This document shows positions 12,177 through 21,869 of a DNA stretch of 64,000 nucleotides, piece after piece. The stretch lies in the NCBI GenBank assembly GCA_029448655.1, contig JACCLO010000011.1:2046001-2110000 (forward strand), read 5' to 3'. Origin of the DNA: Wolfiporia cocos. Lineage: Eukaryota; Basidiomycota; Agaricomycetes; Polyporales; Phaeolaceae. The stretch's first letter is position 1; every line of letters begins with the position of its first letter. The notes beneath the pieces were generated by a model. The model saw only the letters and a list, made by a program, of their open reading frames with translations. It was not told where the DNA came from and did not search any database. The position numbers were made by a program, and so were the translations under genes.

Positions 12177-12714
12177 TGTCACGAATTCTATGGCATGCCT
12201 TCTAACGAAGTATCTACACCCATTACTGGGCTTTATATCAATCATTTACGCCCGTTACTGGGCCCACGATCTTTAACATTACAATTTCACTAATGTTTTT
12301 GGGTCACGTGCCCTCATGGCATTCATGATCTCATCGTCATGTGCCATTACTGGCACATGATTATATCGCGTCACTATGGCACAATCATTACGAATATGTG
12401 TCGCGCACAGACCACGTACTTTAGGGTACACAATTAGTCTACGATGCGTTGCATGTATATAAAGCCTCATGCTAGCGGCACTCTGCCCTAGCTTGATTAT
12501 TAGTGTTATCGCACCCTTAAGCCGACAGGCTCTGAGTGTGATAGGCGGCATGTCCCCACCTTCCTTCGTCTGAATAAGACCCCTCGCTCTAAGTCCTCAT
12601 ATCAATATCTTATCCTTGCTAGTCTGGGGCCCTGATAACTTAGGTTCTAGGTGTCATATCACAAGCTTGGAGGATTGGGCTAGGTATTGAGGCGTCACAG
12701 ATAAGTCTGTGACA
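12177..12714 (+). mobile_element. Solo LTR with TSD CATAC, distinct family
   Basis: This 538-bp LTR starts TGTCACGAATTCTATGGCAT and ends GATAAGTCTGTGACA. CATAC flanks it on both sides (12,172-12,176 and 12,715-12,719). A GCATGTATATAAAGCC promoter box lies near 12,445. Its U3 sequence differs from the A/E and B families, so it marks a further element family not otherwise present as a full copy. The splice-donor-like hexamer of other LTRs is here ATAAGT rather than GTAAGT. Confidence 0.88.
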
Positions 12715-12802
12715 CATACACTGTGGAGAGCTCTTGGAGCAAGCTCAGATCCTGCGCATTATTCTCGATGATGTAGAAATGCGCATAATGGATGGTGTTA
12801 TG

Positions 12803-13003
12803 TCAAGCAACACCTTTGACTTTGACCGTGCCCCACCGACCTTCTGAAAAGATCTGGGAATTGCTCATGTCAAAAGCATTGAGGTTGTATGATGCGTGCC
12901 TGCACACTGACAACGCTACTTTGTGTGACCACTGCGGTGACTCCATCAGGTCAATGATGATTGCCCCTTTGAGAAACCCATCGTGTTTGAGCAACCCGTG
13001 CAC
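12803..13003 (-). pseudogene. Unrecognised coding-like fragment
   Basis: A 66-codon minus frame reads like protein (for example KHDGFLKGAIIIDLMESPQW and NLNAFDMSNSQIFSEGRWG) and continues after a stop with a similar-looking frame, while the opposite strand also has a 121-codon frame. I cannot assign a family. It may be a remnant of an old gene or transposase between LTR relics. Confidence 0.2.
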
Positions 13004-13159
13004 TTTTTGCGTGACATGTCCAAAGGTCTCAGAAGTAGTGACCTACATTGACAGGTCAATATTCTGTGATGTAAGTGTGAATGTCAGTACTGACTTCTAT
13101 AATGAGGCTGCGCCTCTTGAAGGTCGGTCCCACGTTGCAGGTTATGAGTCCATCTGAAA

Positions 13160-13393
13160 TGTACTCTTTCATATTCACCGGGTCTATCATAAGTCTGAGG
13201 TGTAAGCCTCAGACGTTGCCAGCTATATACATGAGAGGCTGTACGCTACTGATATCAAGACCAGTGTCACATTGTTAGGGACTTACTTACTTGATTGTAA
13301 GTGTTGCTGGTAGTCGACTAGACAAGTGGTAACAAGCTAGGTAATAGCAGGTTACAAACGAGGTGAATAGTTCTAAGGCAACTACGCCTTAGA
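13160..13393 (-). repeat. Truncated LTR pieces, minus orientation
   Basis: At 13,170-13,263 is a reversed LTR promoter segment (GTCTGAGG...CCTCAGAC stem and TATATACATG near 13,222). From 13,264 (TGTCACATTG) to 13,393 runs a piece of a second LTR that is nearly the same as the first 130 bp of the next LTR (13,394 onward), ending at the same ACTACGCCTTAGA. The simplest reading is that the LTR at 13,394 inserted into an older relative of itself. Confidence 0.5.
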
Positions 13394-14047
13394 TGACACA
13401 GGATGCCTGGGACTTACTTACTTGTTAGTAAGGGTTGCTGTAGTCGCCAAGATAAGTGATAACGAGCTTGGTATGAGCAGGTTATAAACGAAGTGAATAG
13501 TTCTAAGGCAACTACGCCTTAGAGGTCAAGCTTATATACATGGGTTGCAACGACCAGTAATGGTCTGCCCTAAAGCTAGACGGTCTGTGCGCGAGCCAGT
13601 AATGGCAAGCACGCACTTGTTTGGGCACCAGGTAATGAGCAGCCCAATCATGCATGTGCTGTGGACCGTAGGTCCATGTTTGTGCTTTTGTGGCAACAAA
13701 CGTTAGTCAGCAGGTCAGGTGCATTTGCCCGGACCGCTGATGTAAATCAGCTTAGTAGCGTGTTAAGACGCGTCTGGTTATCATGTGACCATGTAGGTCA
13801 TGTGTACCTAACCTAGGCAAGGTTTGGGTGGCTTATAACTATACAGTTATATGATCTGGTACCATGGTAGAGCTTAGCTAAGCTATTCTCACGGTCACGT
13901 GCTAATAAGCAATATTGTAGCCCCATAAGGGAACTATCATGTGATGCTTAAGCGTCCATGTGGCATGTGATGGTTAAGGCATAAAATGCGAAATATAATC
14001 CCAGACACAAGTCTTTTAGGTATAAAGACCCAGTAAAATCTGTGACA
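13394..14047 (-). mobile_element. 3' LTR of a decayed minus element (H)
   Basis: The segment runs from TGACACAGGATGCC to AAATCTGTGACA on the plus strand and is followed at once by a polypurine-tract complement, so it is the 3' LTR of a minus-strand element. The reversed promoter box TATATACATG lies near 13,533. On the minus strand GTAAGTAAGT lies about 15 nt from the LTR 3' end. Confidence 0.65.
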
Positions 14048-14680
14048 TCACCCCCTCCTTATGGTTTGTCGTCCCTGACAAACTGAGTTGGTTGATAATT
14101 TCTAGTGCATGTGCCTTGCTTTGTTCATCTTCCAGCTGAACGTCAAACTTGGTTTGCTGACTTTCCAAGAACCCCTATGGGTTTTTCTTCTACACTTGGT
14201 AGGACATTTATTAATTTGTAACTAAGGTTCTCCCAAACCTAAGTATGTGTCTGTTGATCGCCCAAGTGGTTCAAAACTCCTTGTAACACCTTTTGTCACA
14301 ATTGACATTTAGACGCATCTTTTGGTGTTGTCAGTTTGTTGTGTGGAGTTTGTGCGGAGGAGTTCAGTGGTTGAACAGTCCAACTGATCCGCAGGATGAC
14401 AAGTTGCCATTGCATTTTTTGTGGCTAAACGCGCTTGTCCGCGTTGGAAACTTTGTTTTTGTCAAATCCTAGTATCTTTTTTTAAAGATGTGTGTTGGAT
14501 TATATGTGAGTCCCCTGGGAGTAAGGGGTGGGTATGGCCATCTCTCTTTGGTGGTTGACCCAAACCAATAATCAGCTTGATCTGAGCTGTTTGGCTTTTC
14601 TCGGTTTCCGGTTGTATCACGGATCCCTCGTACCGTGATACCAGGCCTTGCTAAAAGGCCCTAAGTCGTGCCGCAGGTCC
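14048..14680 (-). pseudogene. Polypurine tract and 3' remnant of element H
   Basis: Positions 14,048-14,060 read TCACCCCCTCCTT, the complement of a polypurine tract. Just inside, a minus frame reads FLESQQTKFDVQLEDEQSKA and then HALEIINQLSLSGTTNHKEG before the tract, which looks like the C-terminus of an element protein. Further right only decayed sequence is visible, with a short palindrome (GTATCACGG...CCGTGATAC) near 14,605-14,635. No pol domain can be recognised. Confidence 0.35.
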
Positions 14681-15003
14681 TGACGCCAGTTCAGTAAGAC
14701 TTAAAATGGGCGCAGCCCAGCACACAGGGTGGAGGAACCAGGGACTAGCCCTGTGGATGAGAATGATACGTCTGAGGGGTAATCCTCAGACGTCACTACG
14801 CTAAGTACATGTCACATCACTTATCATATGCCTGCCCTGAAGGGGCCAGTGCACCTGTGACCATGTAACTACTGGTAACGCTATTGTAACTACTTGTGAC
14901 CGGGGATGGCGCTAACTGCCCTACTTATCTAACGACGTATCCTATTATCTTATCTACCAGTCACGTTACCTCTACCAAGGGCATGCCACAACGTTCTGTG
15001 ACA
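14681..15003 (-). repeat. Degenerate LTR fragment, minus orientation
   Basis: The segment ends TTCTGTGACA at 15,003 and contains the reversed promoter stem GTCTGAGG...CCTCAGAC near 14,770. It begins near TGACGCCAG, but flanks do not match (GGTCC against GGTTG) and it is short, so the boundaries are tentative. Immediately right, 15,004-15,288 contains nothing I recognise. Confidence 0.35.
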
Positions 15004-15288
15004 GGTTGATGCGTATGTTTTGTCCATGCTATCCTCCTAACTATGTCTAGGTGGTGGACTTGGTCCTGATGCAAAGCGAGGGTGGAGAGCCCAAGCTGTC
15101 AGGTCCTTATAACGACTTCTTTCACCGTTATTAGCCTTGTCTAAGGGCTGCTGTTGCAATAATCTTTTCAGATTCTTGCTTGGTAGACTTAACACTTTTC
15201 AGCATTATGTCTTCTTTTCAACAAGACTTTTCAGTCAGGTTTACTCAGATGTTCCTTGTCGGGAATGCTATAAACCTCCTTGTATCAA

Positions 15289-15768
15289 TCATAAGTCACT
15301 AAGACAAGTACAATACCCTGGACATTGTCCATATGTGAATTTGACTTTTAATGCTGCTAACCGTGCTACTAGGAAAGGAAGAGGTGTATCTACACTTTCG
15401 CGAGAGATTTTTTTAGATGTTTTTTCAGCATCTCTAATCATCCTCCTCCATTGTGGTCCAGTAATGCAGGTAGTACGTAGTAAAAAGTCATCTTGTAATT
15501 CATAAAGATCCACCGTCCACTTCCTGACTTTAGCCACTTGGGCTGTGTCCAATTTTTGCTCCTCTTTCCCAATTCTGTCAAGAATGGGTTCTAACTGCTT
15601 GGTTAGTTTGGCGAGGACCCTACAATCCCTTAGTCGATGTGTTCGTCTCTCGTATATCATCATGGGTGTAGGGCTGCAGTGGTATGTTGGATTTAGATGT
15701 GGAAATGGTCGAATTGGATCCATGGGTGTAAGTGTGGGTAATTGTGTAAGCTGTGGTGATACCGACAT
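15289..15768 (-). CDS. Small protein with an ORF0-like C-terminus
   Basis: The minus frame starts at an ATG (15,768) and encodes 159 residues. Its C-terminal half resembles the end of the ORF0 proteins of elements A, B, E and F: a helix ending near LYELQDDF, then CITGPQWRRMIRDAEKTSKK where ORF0 has GRIT...WRIMKK, then FLVARLAALKVKFTYG where ORF0 of A has ECVALQVSFAFG. The N-terminal half is Pro-rich and unmatched. It lies 82 bp downstream of another small minus ORF. I infer a divergent ORF0 relative from an old or non-autonomous element; no function is known, and homology rests on short by-eye motifs. Confidence 0.45.
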   Translation of the reverse strand: MSVSPQLTQLPTLTPMDPIRPFPHLNPTYHCSPTPMMIYERRTHRLRDCRVLAKLTKQLEPILDRIGKEEQKLDTAQVAKVRKWTVDLYELQDDFLLRTTCITGPQWRRMIRDAEKTSKKISRESVDTPLPFLVARLAALKVKFTYGQCPGYCTCLSDL

Positions 15769-15850
15769 GATTCTGCTGGTGTAGATTGATCTGAGATTTG
15801 TAAATAAATGGCCATATGTGTAGGTACTCTGTTACTACTTCATAGTCCTG

Positions 15851-16243
15851 TTACATCCGCCTTCTGATTCCAGCAATGTTAAACCAATCTCCTTTTGTCC
15901 ACATCCAGTTGCTCAATGTTGCCCCTCTTTCAATCCATAATATATAGATTTCCCATATGATCCTAGCATGCTCTAAGTCGCTCCTGAATGTGACAATTTT
16001 GTCTATCCTCATTAGATGTCTATAGAGGTATTCGAATTCTTCTATGAAGTCGTAAGGATATCTGACCCCTATGCGTAGGTGGTCGATGATTTGTCGGAGC
16101 ATGAGGTATAGTCTTGGGACTATGAATCCTTCTCTGAAGGTGGTAGAGCGAGGGTCTTGTAACAGGGGATAGAGGGTATTGCAAGCGAGGCCGAGCCGAA
16201 GGATGCTTATGAATGGAGCTTGGGAGATGGCGATGGTAGACAT
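15851..16243 (-). CDS. Unrecognised 130-aa protein next to the ORF0-like gene
   Basis: The frame opens at an ATG (16,243) and runs 130 codons without interruption. It is rich in Ile, Leu, Arg and aromatic residues and looks mostly helical (for example FIEEFEYLYRHLMRIDKIV). I see no signal peptide, zinc site or catalytic motif. It sits just upstream of the ORF0-like frame in the same orientation, and a solo LTR lies 184 bp upstream. It might be the first half of a split two-ORF version of ORF0, or an unrelated element protein. Not assigned to a family. Confidence 0.4.
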   Translation of the reverse strand: MSTIAISQAPFISILRLGLACNTLYPLLQDPRSTTFREGFIVPRLYLMLRQIIDHLRIGVRYPYDFIEEFEYLYRHLMRIDKIVTFRSDLEHARIIWEIYILWIERGATLSNWMWTKGDWFNIAGIRRRM

Positions 16244-16426
16244 GGTTTGTCTGTGAAGTAGTAGCGTCAGCGAGTGCTTTGCTAAATCCTTTTCAGGATG
16301 AATATGGCCAAAAATTATGTGTAAGGTCTTAGGTCAATGGGATTTTCATCTCAGGTAGGGACGAACCCTTTCCTACCAGCGGTTGTTGTATAGGTTTCCA
16401 CCCCGTTGAACGAGGTTGACACGGAC

Positions 16427-16956
16427 TTACTTTGAAGACTTGTCGGATTGTTGGAGCGAGGTTAAGTCAGTAGAAGCAGAGGTTAAAGTGCTAAGAGCTT
16501 TAAGGGCTTATAGCAGTGGTCGATAGATGAACTAGTCTGAGTCCTAAGCAACTCAGAGTAAGGCTTATATACATGAGAGGCAGCAATGCGTATGTGGCTG
16601 CCCTAAAGTCCCATGGTCTGTGCGTAGGCAGGGAGATGTCGTAAGCATGTGATACTAGTTTGTCGGGGCATGAGTAATCGTGCCCGAGGTGTTGTGACTA
16701 GGGGAAGCGCCATCATCCAAGGGCGCTACTCCTAACGTGTCATGTGAGTTCCGGCAGGAAGCGATGATGTTTGTATCTACTTGGTATGTGTGGCTACGAG
16801 ATAAGATAAGGTGTAGATGAGATAAGGTGGACGGTTGTGATAACAGATAAGATGTAGAGCACGTGTGGGCGCTTAACGTATAAGTCGGCGTGTAGACGTC
16901 GTAGAGACTTGTAATAAGTTGGGAAAAATAGAGGAAAATAGAGAGATTTTGTGACA
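16427..16956 (-). mobile_element. Solo LTR with TSD GAGGT, element B family
   Basis: This 530-bp LTR is minus-oriented. On its own strand it begins TGTCACAAAATCTCTC and ends with GTAAGTCCGTGTCA. GAGGT flanks both sides (16,422-16,426 and 16,957-16,961). The promoter box (reversed TATATACATG near 16,568) is followed by AGACTAGTTCA, nearly the AGACTAGTTCT self-primer sequence of element B, which places it in B's family. Confidence 0.9.
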
Positions 16957-17232
16957 GAGGTTTATTACCCATACCATAATGAGATACCCAGATGCTCTTA
17001 ATAGATTCCTATCTGGATATCCCATTACCCCCTCACGCCTGGGTACTTGTTTGAACAAGGTTTCCACCCCGTTGAACGAGGTTTATCACCCTGTAAGATA
17101 GAGTCCCAAAACTCTTAAAATGGAGTTTTTTCGACACAACCCCCTAGGCTTTTCAGCCCAGGATAGTCCTACTACAGTAGTAGTAAGACCTACCTTGAAT
17201 ACGCATTGTGAATCATATATATTGTCCCACTA

Positions 17233-17523
17233 CTAGTGACTGGTGCGGCTTCTGATGCGTCTGTCATGGTATGCCAGACGGAGTTGGTATAGGAATCGTT
17301 TCCTTCTCCCTTTTTCCTGATCATTGGCCGCTGTTGAAAGGTAGTGGTTTTCTTCATCTTTCAATGCTTGGTAGGTGGAGTTGGCGAATAACTCTGCCAT
17401 TTCTAGCATACTCCATGGTGATTCCCTAAAACCAGGGGGGACGGGTCTATGTACCCTGTATGGTACTGCACCCAGGTTGACTATGACCGGTTGTCCCCTT
17501 GCATTGAAAGCGTAGATGTGCAT
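17233..17523 (-). CDS. Unrecognised small ORF following F ORF0
   Basis: From an ATG at 17,523 the frame encodes 96 residues (the frame is open further upstream but without an ATG). It starts MHIYAFNARGQPVIVNLG and ends in a basic tract (EKGRRKRFLYQLRL...). It lies about 155 bp after the ORF0 remnant of element F, exactly where gag begins in A, B and E, but shows no gag features: no zinc knuckle, no PPPEFSG-like capsid start. Either F is a non-autonomous element with a substitute gene, or F was recombined with something else here. Confidence 0.35.
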   Translation of the reverse strand: MHIYAFNARGQPVIVNLGAVPYRVHRPVPPGFRESPWSMLEMAELFANSTYQALKDEENHYLSTAANDQEKGRRKRFLYQLRLAYHDRRIRSRTSH

Positions 17524-17677
17524 CTTTGTGGGATGATTCTGCGTATCGAGGTATAAGTTCTTGTCAGGACGATGAAGTAGTAACAAAGTCCCAAAAACTT
17601 ATTTCTAAGTAAAAAGGGGTATTACCCCGCTGCCATGCACACCGCCCTTGTCAGAGCAAGTTCAAGTAATATTTCTA

Positions 17678-18483
17678 CTACTCGATGGACATCAATATAT
17701 CCTTATCTACCGTTGTCACAGTAGATGGGCCAGCAACCTTTTCAGGTTCTGGGACCCCATAGTCGAATGATATTTTAAGTTCAGCAAGTTCTTTGATGAT
17801 CTCCGCTGTTCGCTGGTCCATTCTTTCCAGCGAGACCCTTCCAATCCTATTACAGTCCGTCTTCATCACCCTCCACATCTTCCTTGTGATCCTCCCACTT
17901 CTAGCCCGCTCCTTCAAGTTCTCTACTAGGTCATCCAGCTGGGTGACCATCTGGTCGAATTTGATGTCATAGTAGACATTGTAGTTCGAATACTTGCGCC
18001 CTTTGTTGTAAAGGGGCGTGAGGCGAGTGAGGGTGGTGAGCAGGGTGGATCGTATGTGTTCTGCGGCTCGCAGGTATATTGTTTTGCCAAACTTGGCAGT
18101 CGGGTTGAGGACGCGGTGGTTGTCAGGGACGGATGGTCCTTGGACAGGATCGGAGAGTCGGTGTTTGAGGGGGGCTGTCTTGAGTTCCCACCTCTTGGCA
18201 GCGAGTTTTTCTCGATCTCGCGCCGTTGTGCCATGAGCTTATTCAGCTCTGTGCACTGCTTGAGGTGCTCTTGCATTCCTGCAGAGAGCTCCACCAACTC
18301 ACCGGGGGATCGCTCCCTCGGCTTGTATGGCTTGGTGCCCTTTCGGGACTTTCTTATTGGCTTTCCTGCCACTGCGATATGCGGGGCCAGGGGGTTTGGC
18401 ACTTCCCAGCGCTCAACCCGGCCGGTGGGGTCATGCTTGGCAAGGACGTATTTTCCAATGCCGCGCAATGTGTCCTTAGGCAT
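17678..18483 (-). pseudogene. ORF0 of element F, frameshifted
   Basis: Read with one frameshift near 18,215, the strand encodes a relative of the A and E ORF0 proteins. Matching blocks include PTGRVERWEVPNPLAPHIA against YTGKLHLWEIPVHMPKHIA of A, then GPSVPDNHRVLNP against GPPVPANHQILDP, TLTRLTPL (identical), RARSGRITRKMWRVMKTDC against RARRGRITNREWRIMKKYC, and KVAGPST near the C-terminus (identical). The stop is followed by TAGTAGAAATA as in A. The first Met abuts a solo LTR (18,490-19,463) that split the N-terminus from its leader. Function unknown. Confidence 0.7.
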
Positions 18484-18489
18484 GTCTGA

Positions 18490-19463
18490 TGACACAAGCC
18501 AACTTGTGGGACTCACCACCTTGAGGGTCTTACTCAGATAAGGCGGTGAGGGGTTAGAGGGCAAGCTACAGAGGTGAGAGGTGCTTCTGTGGCGGTAGCC
18601 GAGAAGAATAGAACTAAGATACCAAGGCGTCTAGCCTTGGTCTTAAATATGTACAGGGAAAGCGCACGTGCTACTAACTAGTGTGGCTACCCTAAAGAAT
18701 GGTCAGTGCGCCCTAACGGCGTGTGCTAATGTGTACGCTACTCTAGAAAGACCGTGGGACAGCCGGTAATGGCCGGGCCAATAGGGATAAAGAGAGCGGT
18801 GGTGTCACCTTGCGGTGGACATGTGGAACGCGGGCGCAGCCCGGGTATAAGGAAGGCCGGTGATCCGGTACCTTGAGGGACTATGGCTATTCGCCAGGCC
18901 CTTGATGACTCAGGCCGAGAAGGCCGAGTATGGCGTCATAAACCGGTGATATGGAAGTGCCGGTGGTGACGTGGGAGCGAGGCCTTGCGGCTGGCTCGGA
19001 GGTATAGCAACGCCGGCGTATGGAAGCACGGAAGTTGCGTATTGCCAGGACTAGAAGCCCAGAGGTAGGACTGTGCCGGTGACGGGAAGTCCGGGGGTTG
19101 CATAAGGCCGGTGATAGAAGCGTTGTGCTATTGAGAGAAGCACGGAGCTTAGGAAGTGCATGTGGTGGTCGTTAGGCTTCTCAGCATAGTAGACCGATGG
19201 ACAAGGAGCTTAGTCAGCTGTTGTGCCATGTTGCCATTATTATGCAAGTGGCGCTCACTGACGTAGAGAGCCTGGTCGACTTGTGGACTCTAGACTCTGG
19301 TCAGGTGTTGGTTAAGGCCTATTCGGCCGTAAGGTTCCGTTATATTACCTTGGCAGGTGCGGCATGGTGGGATAAGTCCCGGATAACTTCGTAGAGGCTT
19401 GTATAGGGCCAGAAATGGTGCTATAATACGCAGAAAAATGTGCTATGTCCCAAATCTGTGACA
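18490..19463 (-). mobile_element. Solo LTR with TSD TCTGA, 974 bp
   Basis: The LTR is flanked by TCTGA on both sides (18,485-18,489 and 19,464-19,468). On the minus strand it begins TGTCACAGATTTGGGACATA, like the A/E family, and ends GTGAGTCCCACAAGTTGGCT plus TGTGTCA. It is about 275 bp longer than the A/E LTRs, mainly in U3, so it is a distinct subfamily. It interrupts the start of element F ORF0. Confidence 0.9.
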
Positions 19464-19711
19464 TCTGATAGGCAGCGAAAGTAAGAAATTGCTACTGTAT
19501 GTAATCCAACCCCATGTCAAGGGCAGAAACTATCTAATTACAGGTTCTATCTATTCTTAAGTTGCGCGCATACTCAGTGCCGAGACGGCAGGGATATTCG
19601 CATGCTCGAGGTGCAGAGGCGCCCATTCCTGAGGTAGTGTCGGTGACTGCCAGGGGCTGCCTGGGTCACATGGTTGGGAATCAGATACGTGGTAGCCACA
19701 GCAACTGTGAC
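19464..19711 (-). other. Leader remnant of element F
   Basis: The minus strand here matches, in order and spacing, the leader just upstream of ORF0 in element E (about 58,980-59,150): TTGCGCGCA, CCGAGACGGC against CCAAGACGGC, GATATTCGCATG, GACTGCCAGG and CTGGGTCA blocks recur. It shows that F was an A/E-type element. The leader is cut at 19,711 by the 5' LTR of element A. Confidence 0.6.
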
Positions 19712-20409
19712 TGTCACAGATTTGGGACATGCCACTAATTTTCCCGTATTTTTACCTATTTATCTGGTATTTCTACGACCTTGTAGACATTTACGCTGTT
19801 AAGCGCCCGTCTACACGTACACCCAACCAAATAACACGTACACAACGCGGTATACGTCCACCTGTCATAACAACACGTACATAACACGCTCGTACGCGTC
19901 AATGACTCAGCGGACTAACCTCCGGTGTCACGCACCTTACTCATATCCCGATACCAGGCTATGTCAGTACAATTGGATAAGCGGCCCGCTCGTTATCACA
20001 TGCCAATGCCCTTACGATTACTCATATCCCGATACCGGTATATAAGAATCACATGCATGGCTTACTAACGTAGTTACAGCCACTTCCACAACATGGACCT
20101 ACGGTCCAAACAAACGTTCTTACTGGTGCGGCCATTACCGGCGCACATGGTCTATTGTAGTTTACGACTAAGCTGTATTAGTTACGTCTGCGCACAGACC
20201 ATCTTCATGTTTGGTTCCCTTACCGGTAACCAAACACTGCATGTATATAAGTAGGGCTATCACTACAATAAGCCTTAGATTTGTTCTCTGCATTCGCTCA
20301 GTTACACATCATACCTGCTTGCGCCTACTAGCTCCCTCACCAACCTACCAGCAACTCCTTCAAGTCGCCTTATAGGTTATAGTGTGAGTCCCACAACTAG
20401 TCTGTGTCA
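19712..20409 (+). mobile_element. 5' LTR of element A
   Basis: This 698-bp LTR begins TGTCACAGATTTGGGACATG and ends CTAGTCTGTGTCA. A TATATAA box lies at 20,244-20,250. The inferred transcript start, AGATTTGTTCT at 20,277-20,287, is 33 nt further on. A GTGAGT splice-donor-like hexamer lies at 20,384-20,389. The left flank is GTGAC, but the sequence after the 3' LTR is TTTTG, so no target duplication survives. It differs from the 3' LTR at several positions in its first 200 bp. Confidence 0.92.
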
Positions 20410-21869
20410 TAAGAACAAATCTACCCCTACCCCCGCCCTTGTGCTTGCGCTTGGGTCTGGGTTTCTATCCTACAGGGGTATATTACTCGTTGCTGCGCAC
20501 ATCCCTACTCCTGACAAGGAGTTTGGGATGAGATTTGAGATCTGGGGGATACAGCGCCTTCCTCGGCAGAGGATTGGCAACCAGGGAAGCCACACCACCT
20601 TTTTAGGCAGGAGGCCTACCTAACCCGGACCTCAGGGTTAAGAGGAGGCGGCTATTCCTGAAAAGGTCTAGCTGCCAGCGGTTGAGACCCGCCTGTGGAG
20701 AATAAGGGACGGTCTGCCTGTGTGCGCCCAACCCCCTGCCATGGCAAGCCTTGCTCAGCGCCCCATCGCTATCCACAGGGTCATCATTATGATGGCATGA
20801 GAATCTTCCAAAGCCGCCTCCCAGGCGTAAGGGACCTGCTTTGAACCCGTTATGGAAAAAGCAGTGAGGGGGGTGACGTAAAAAATCACCCTGCCATAGG
20901 TCACTCGCGGTAGCCAACAGCATAAGTCCTCCGAGCAGCTCGGCGTGCGAGCATGGGTCAAACCGAGTTGGGGCCCCATCAGAAGAGAACCGCGTAGCCC
21001 ACTCCCTCGGGATGTGGAGCGCTGGTTTCTCGCGATCTTAGATCGATGGTGGCTTTTTAGCCCTGATGTGACTGTCACGGTTTCTGTGACATGGATCGAT
21101 CGGCTCTACCCCGGCTCGATCCTCGTTACTTACGTTCTAGCTATGTACGCTTAGCCACTAGTCTATGGTGGCCGCCTCACCAGCGGTCACCTGACATCTG
21201 TCTTGCATGTAGGTCACATGTACTTAGGGAAGCGCCTTACAGCGCTCGAGCCTCTACTTTAGGGTAGCCACGTCATGCGTAGTTACTAGCTCCCCTCTGT
21301 ATATAAACGTCAACGCTGAGGTCTTATACCTCAGCTCTATCAATCTTGGCTAGGGGCGCGTGTGCCCCCGGTCTTACTCTGCTATCTCTATGTGTGCTCC
21401 CTTGCCTGATGTCAACGACTCTACTTAGTTATCCCTTACTGAGTAACGACTTAGGATCATAACTGGGAGGCCTAGGAGTAGTACGACACGTTGAGTATTT
21501 CCGTGTCAGTGACACCCATGTGGCTAAAGACGGCAACCTCATTGTTGAAGCATGGACAGGCTAAGGGATGTAAAATCCCAGCCACTTTCCGGCATTGTCC
21601 CTCTGGGGCGGTGTTGTGTATCCAAATCCCAATCATCTGACCCAGGAACCGGCCTGGCAGTCAGCAACTCTACCCCTGGAGTCGGCGCCTCTGACCGTTA
21701 GGGTCATGCGAATATCCGCGCCATCTCGGCACAGGGTTTGCGCGCAACATAAGAGTAATTATGCCCCGTAGTACACCTTCTTTGCTCCTGAAAAGGAGTC
21801 CACTACCTTACCTTACATAAATCCTTTATATTCCGTTCTTGGACGTATCACTGGGAAACCTAGTTTCTC
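20410..21869 (+). other. Leader of element A
   Basis: The 1.46-kb stretch between LTR and ORF0 has no supportable gene and includes many upstream ATGs. It contains a 16-mer, TGAGATCTGGGGGATA (20,536-20,551), that recurs in the leaders of E and B, and a TTTCTATCCTACAG acceptor-like run near 20,462-20,475. The part at 20,860-21,600 has no counterpart in E's shorter leader and includes an LTR-like promoter stretch (GTATATAAACG near 21,298), so an old LTR relic is probably embedded. Confidence 0.6.
20412..20422 (+). promoter_or_regulatory. Self-complementary primer binding site, element A
   Basis: AGAACAAATCT, two bases after the LTR, is the exact reverse complement of AGATTTGTTCT at 20,277-20,287 in the LTR, where the transcript should start. 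This is the arrangement of Tf1/sushi-group elements, in which the folded 5' end of the RNA primes its own reverse transcription. No tRNA-type TGG site is present here. Confidence 0.85.
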
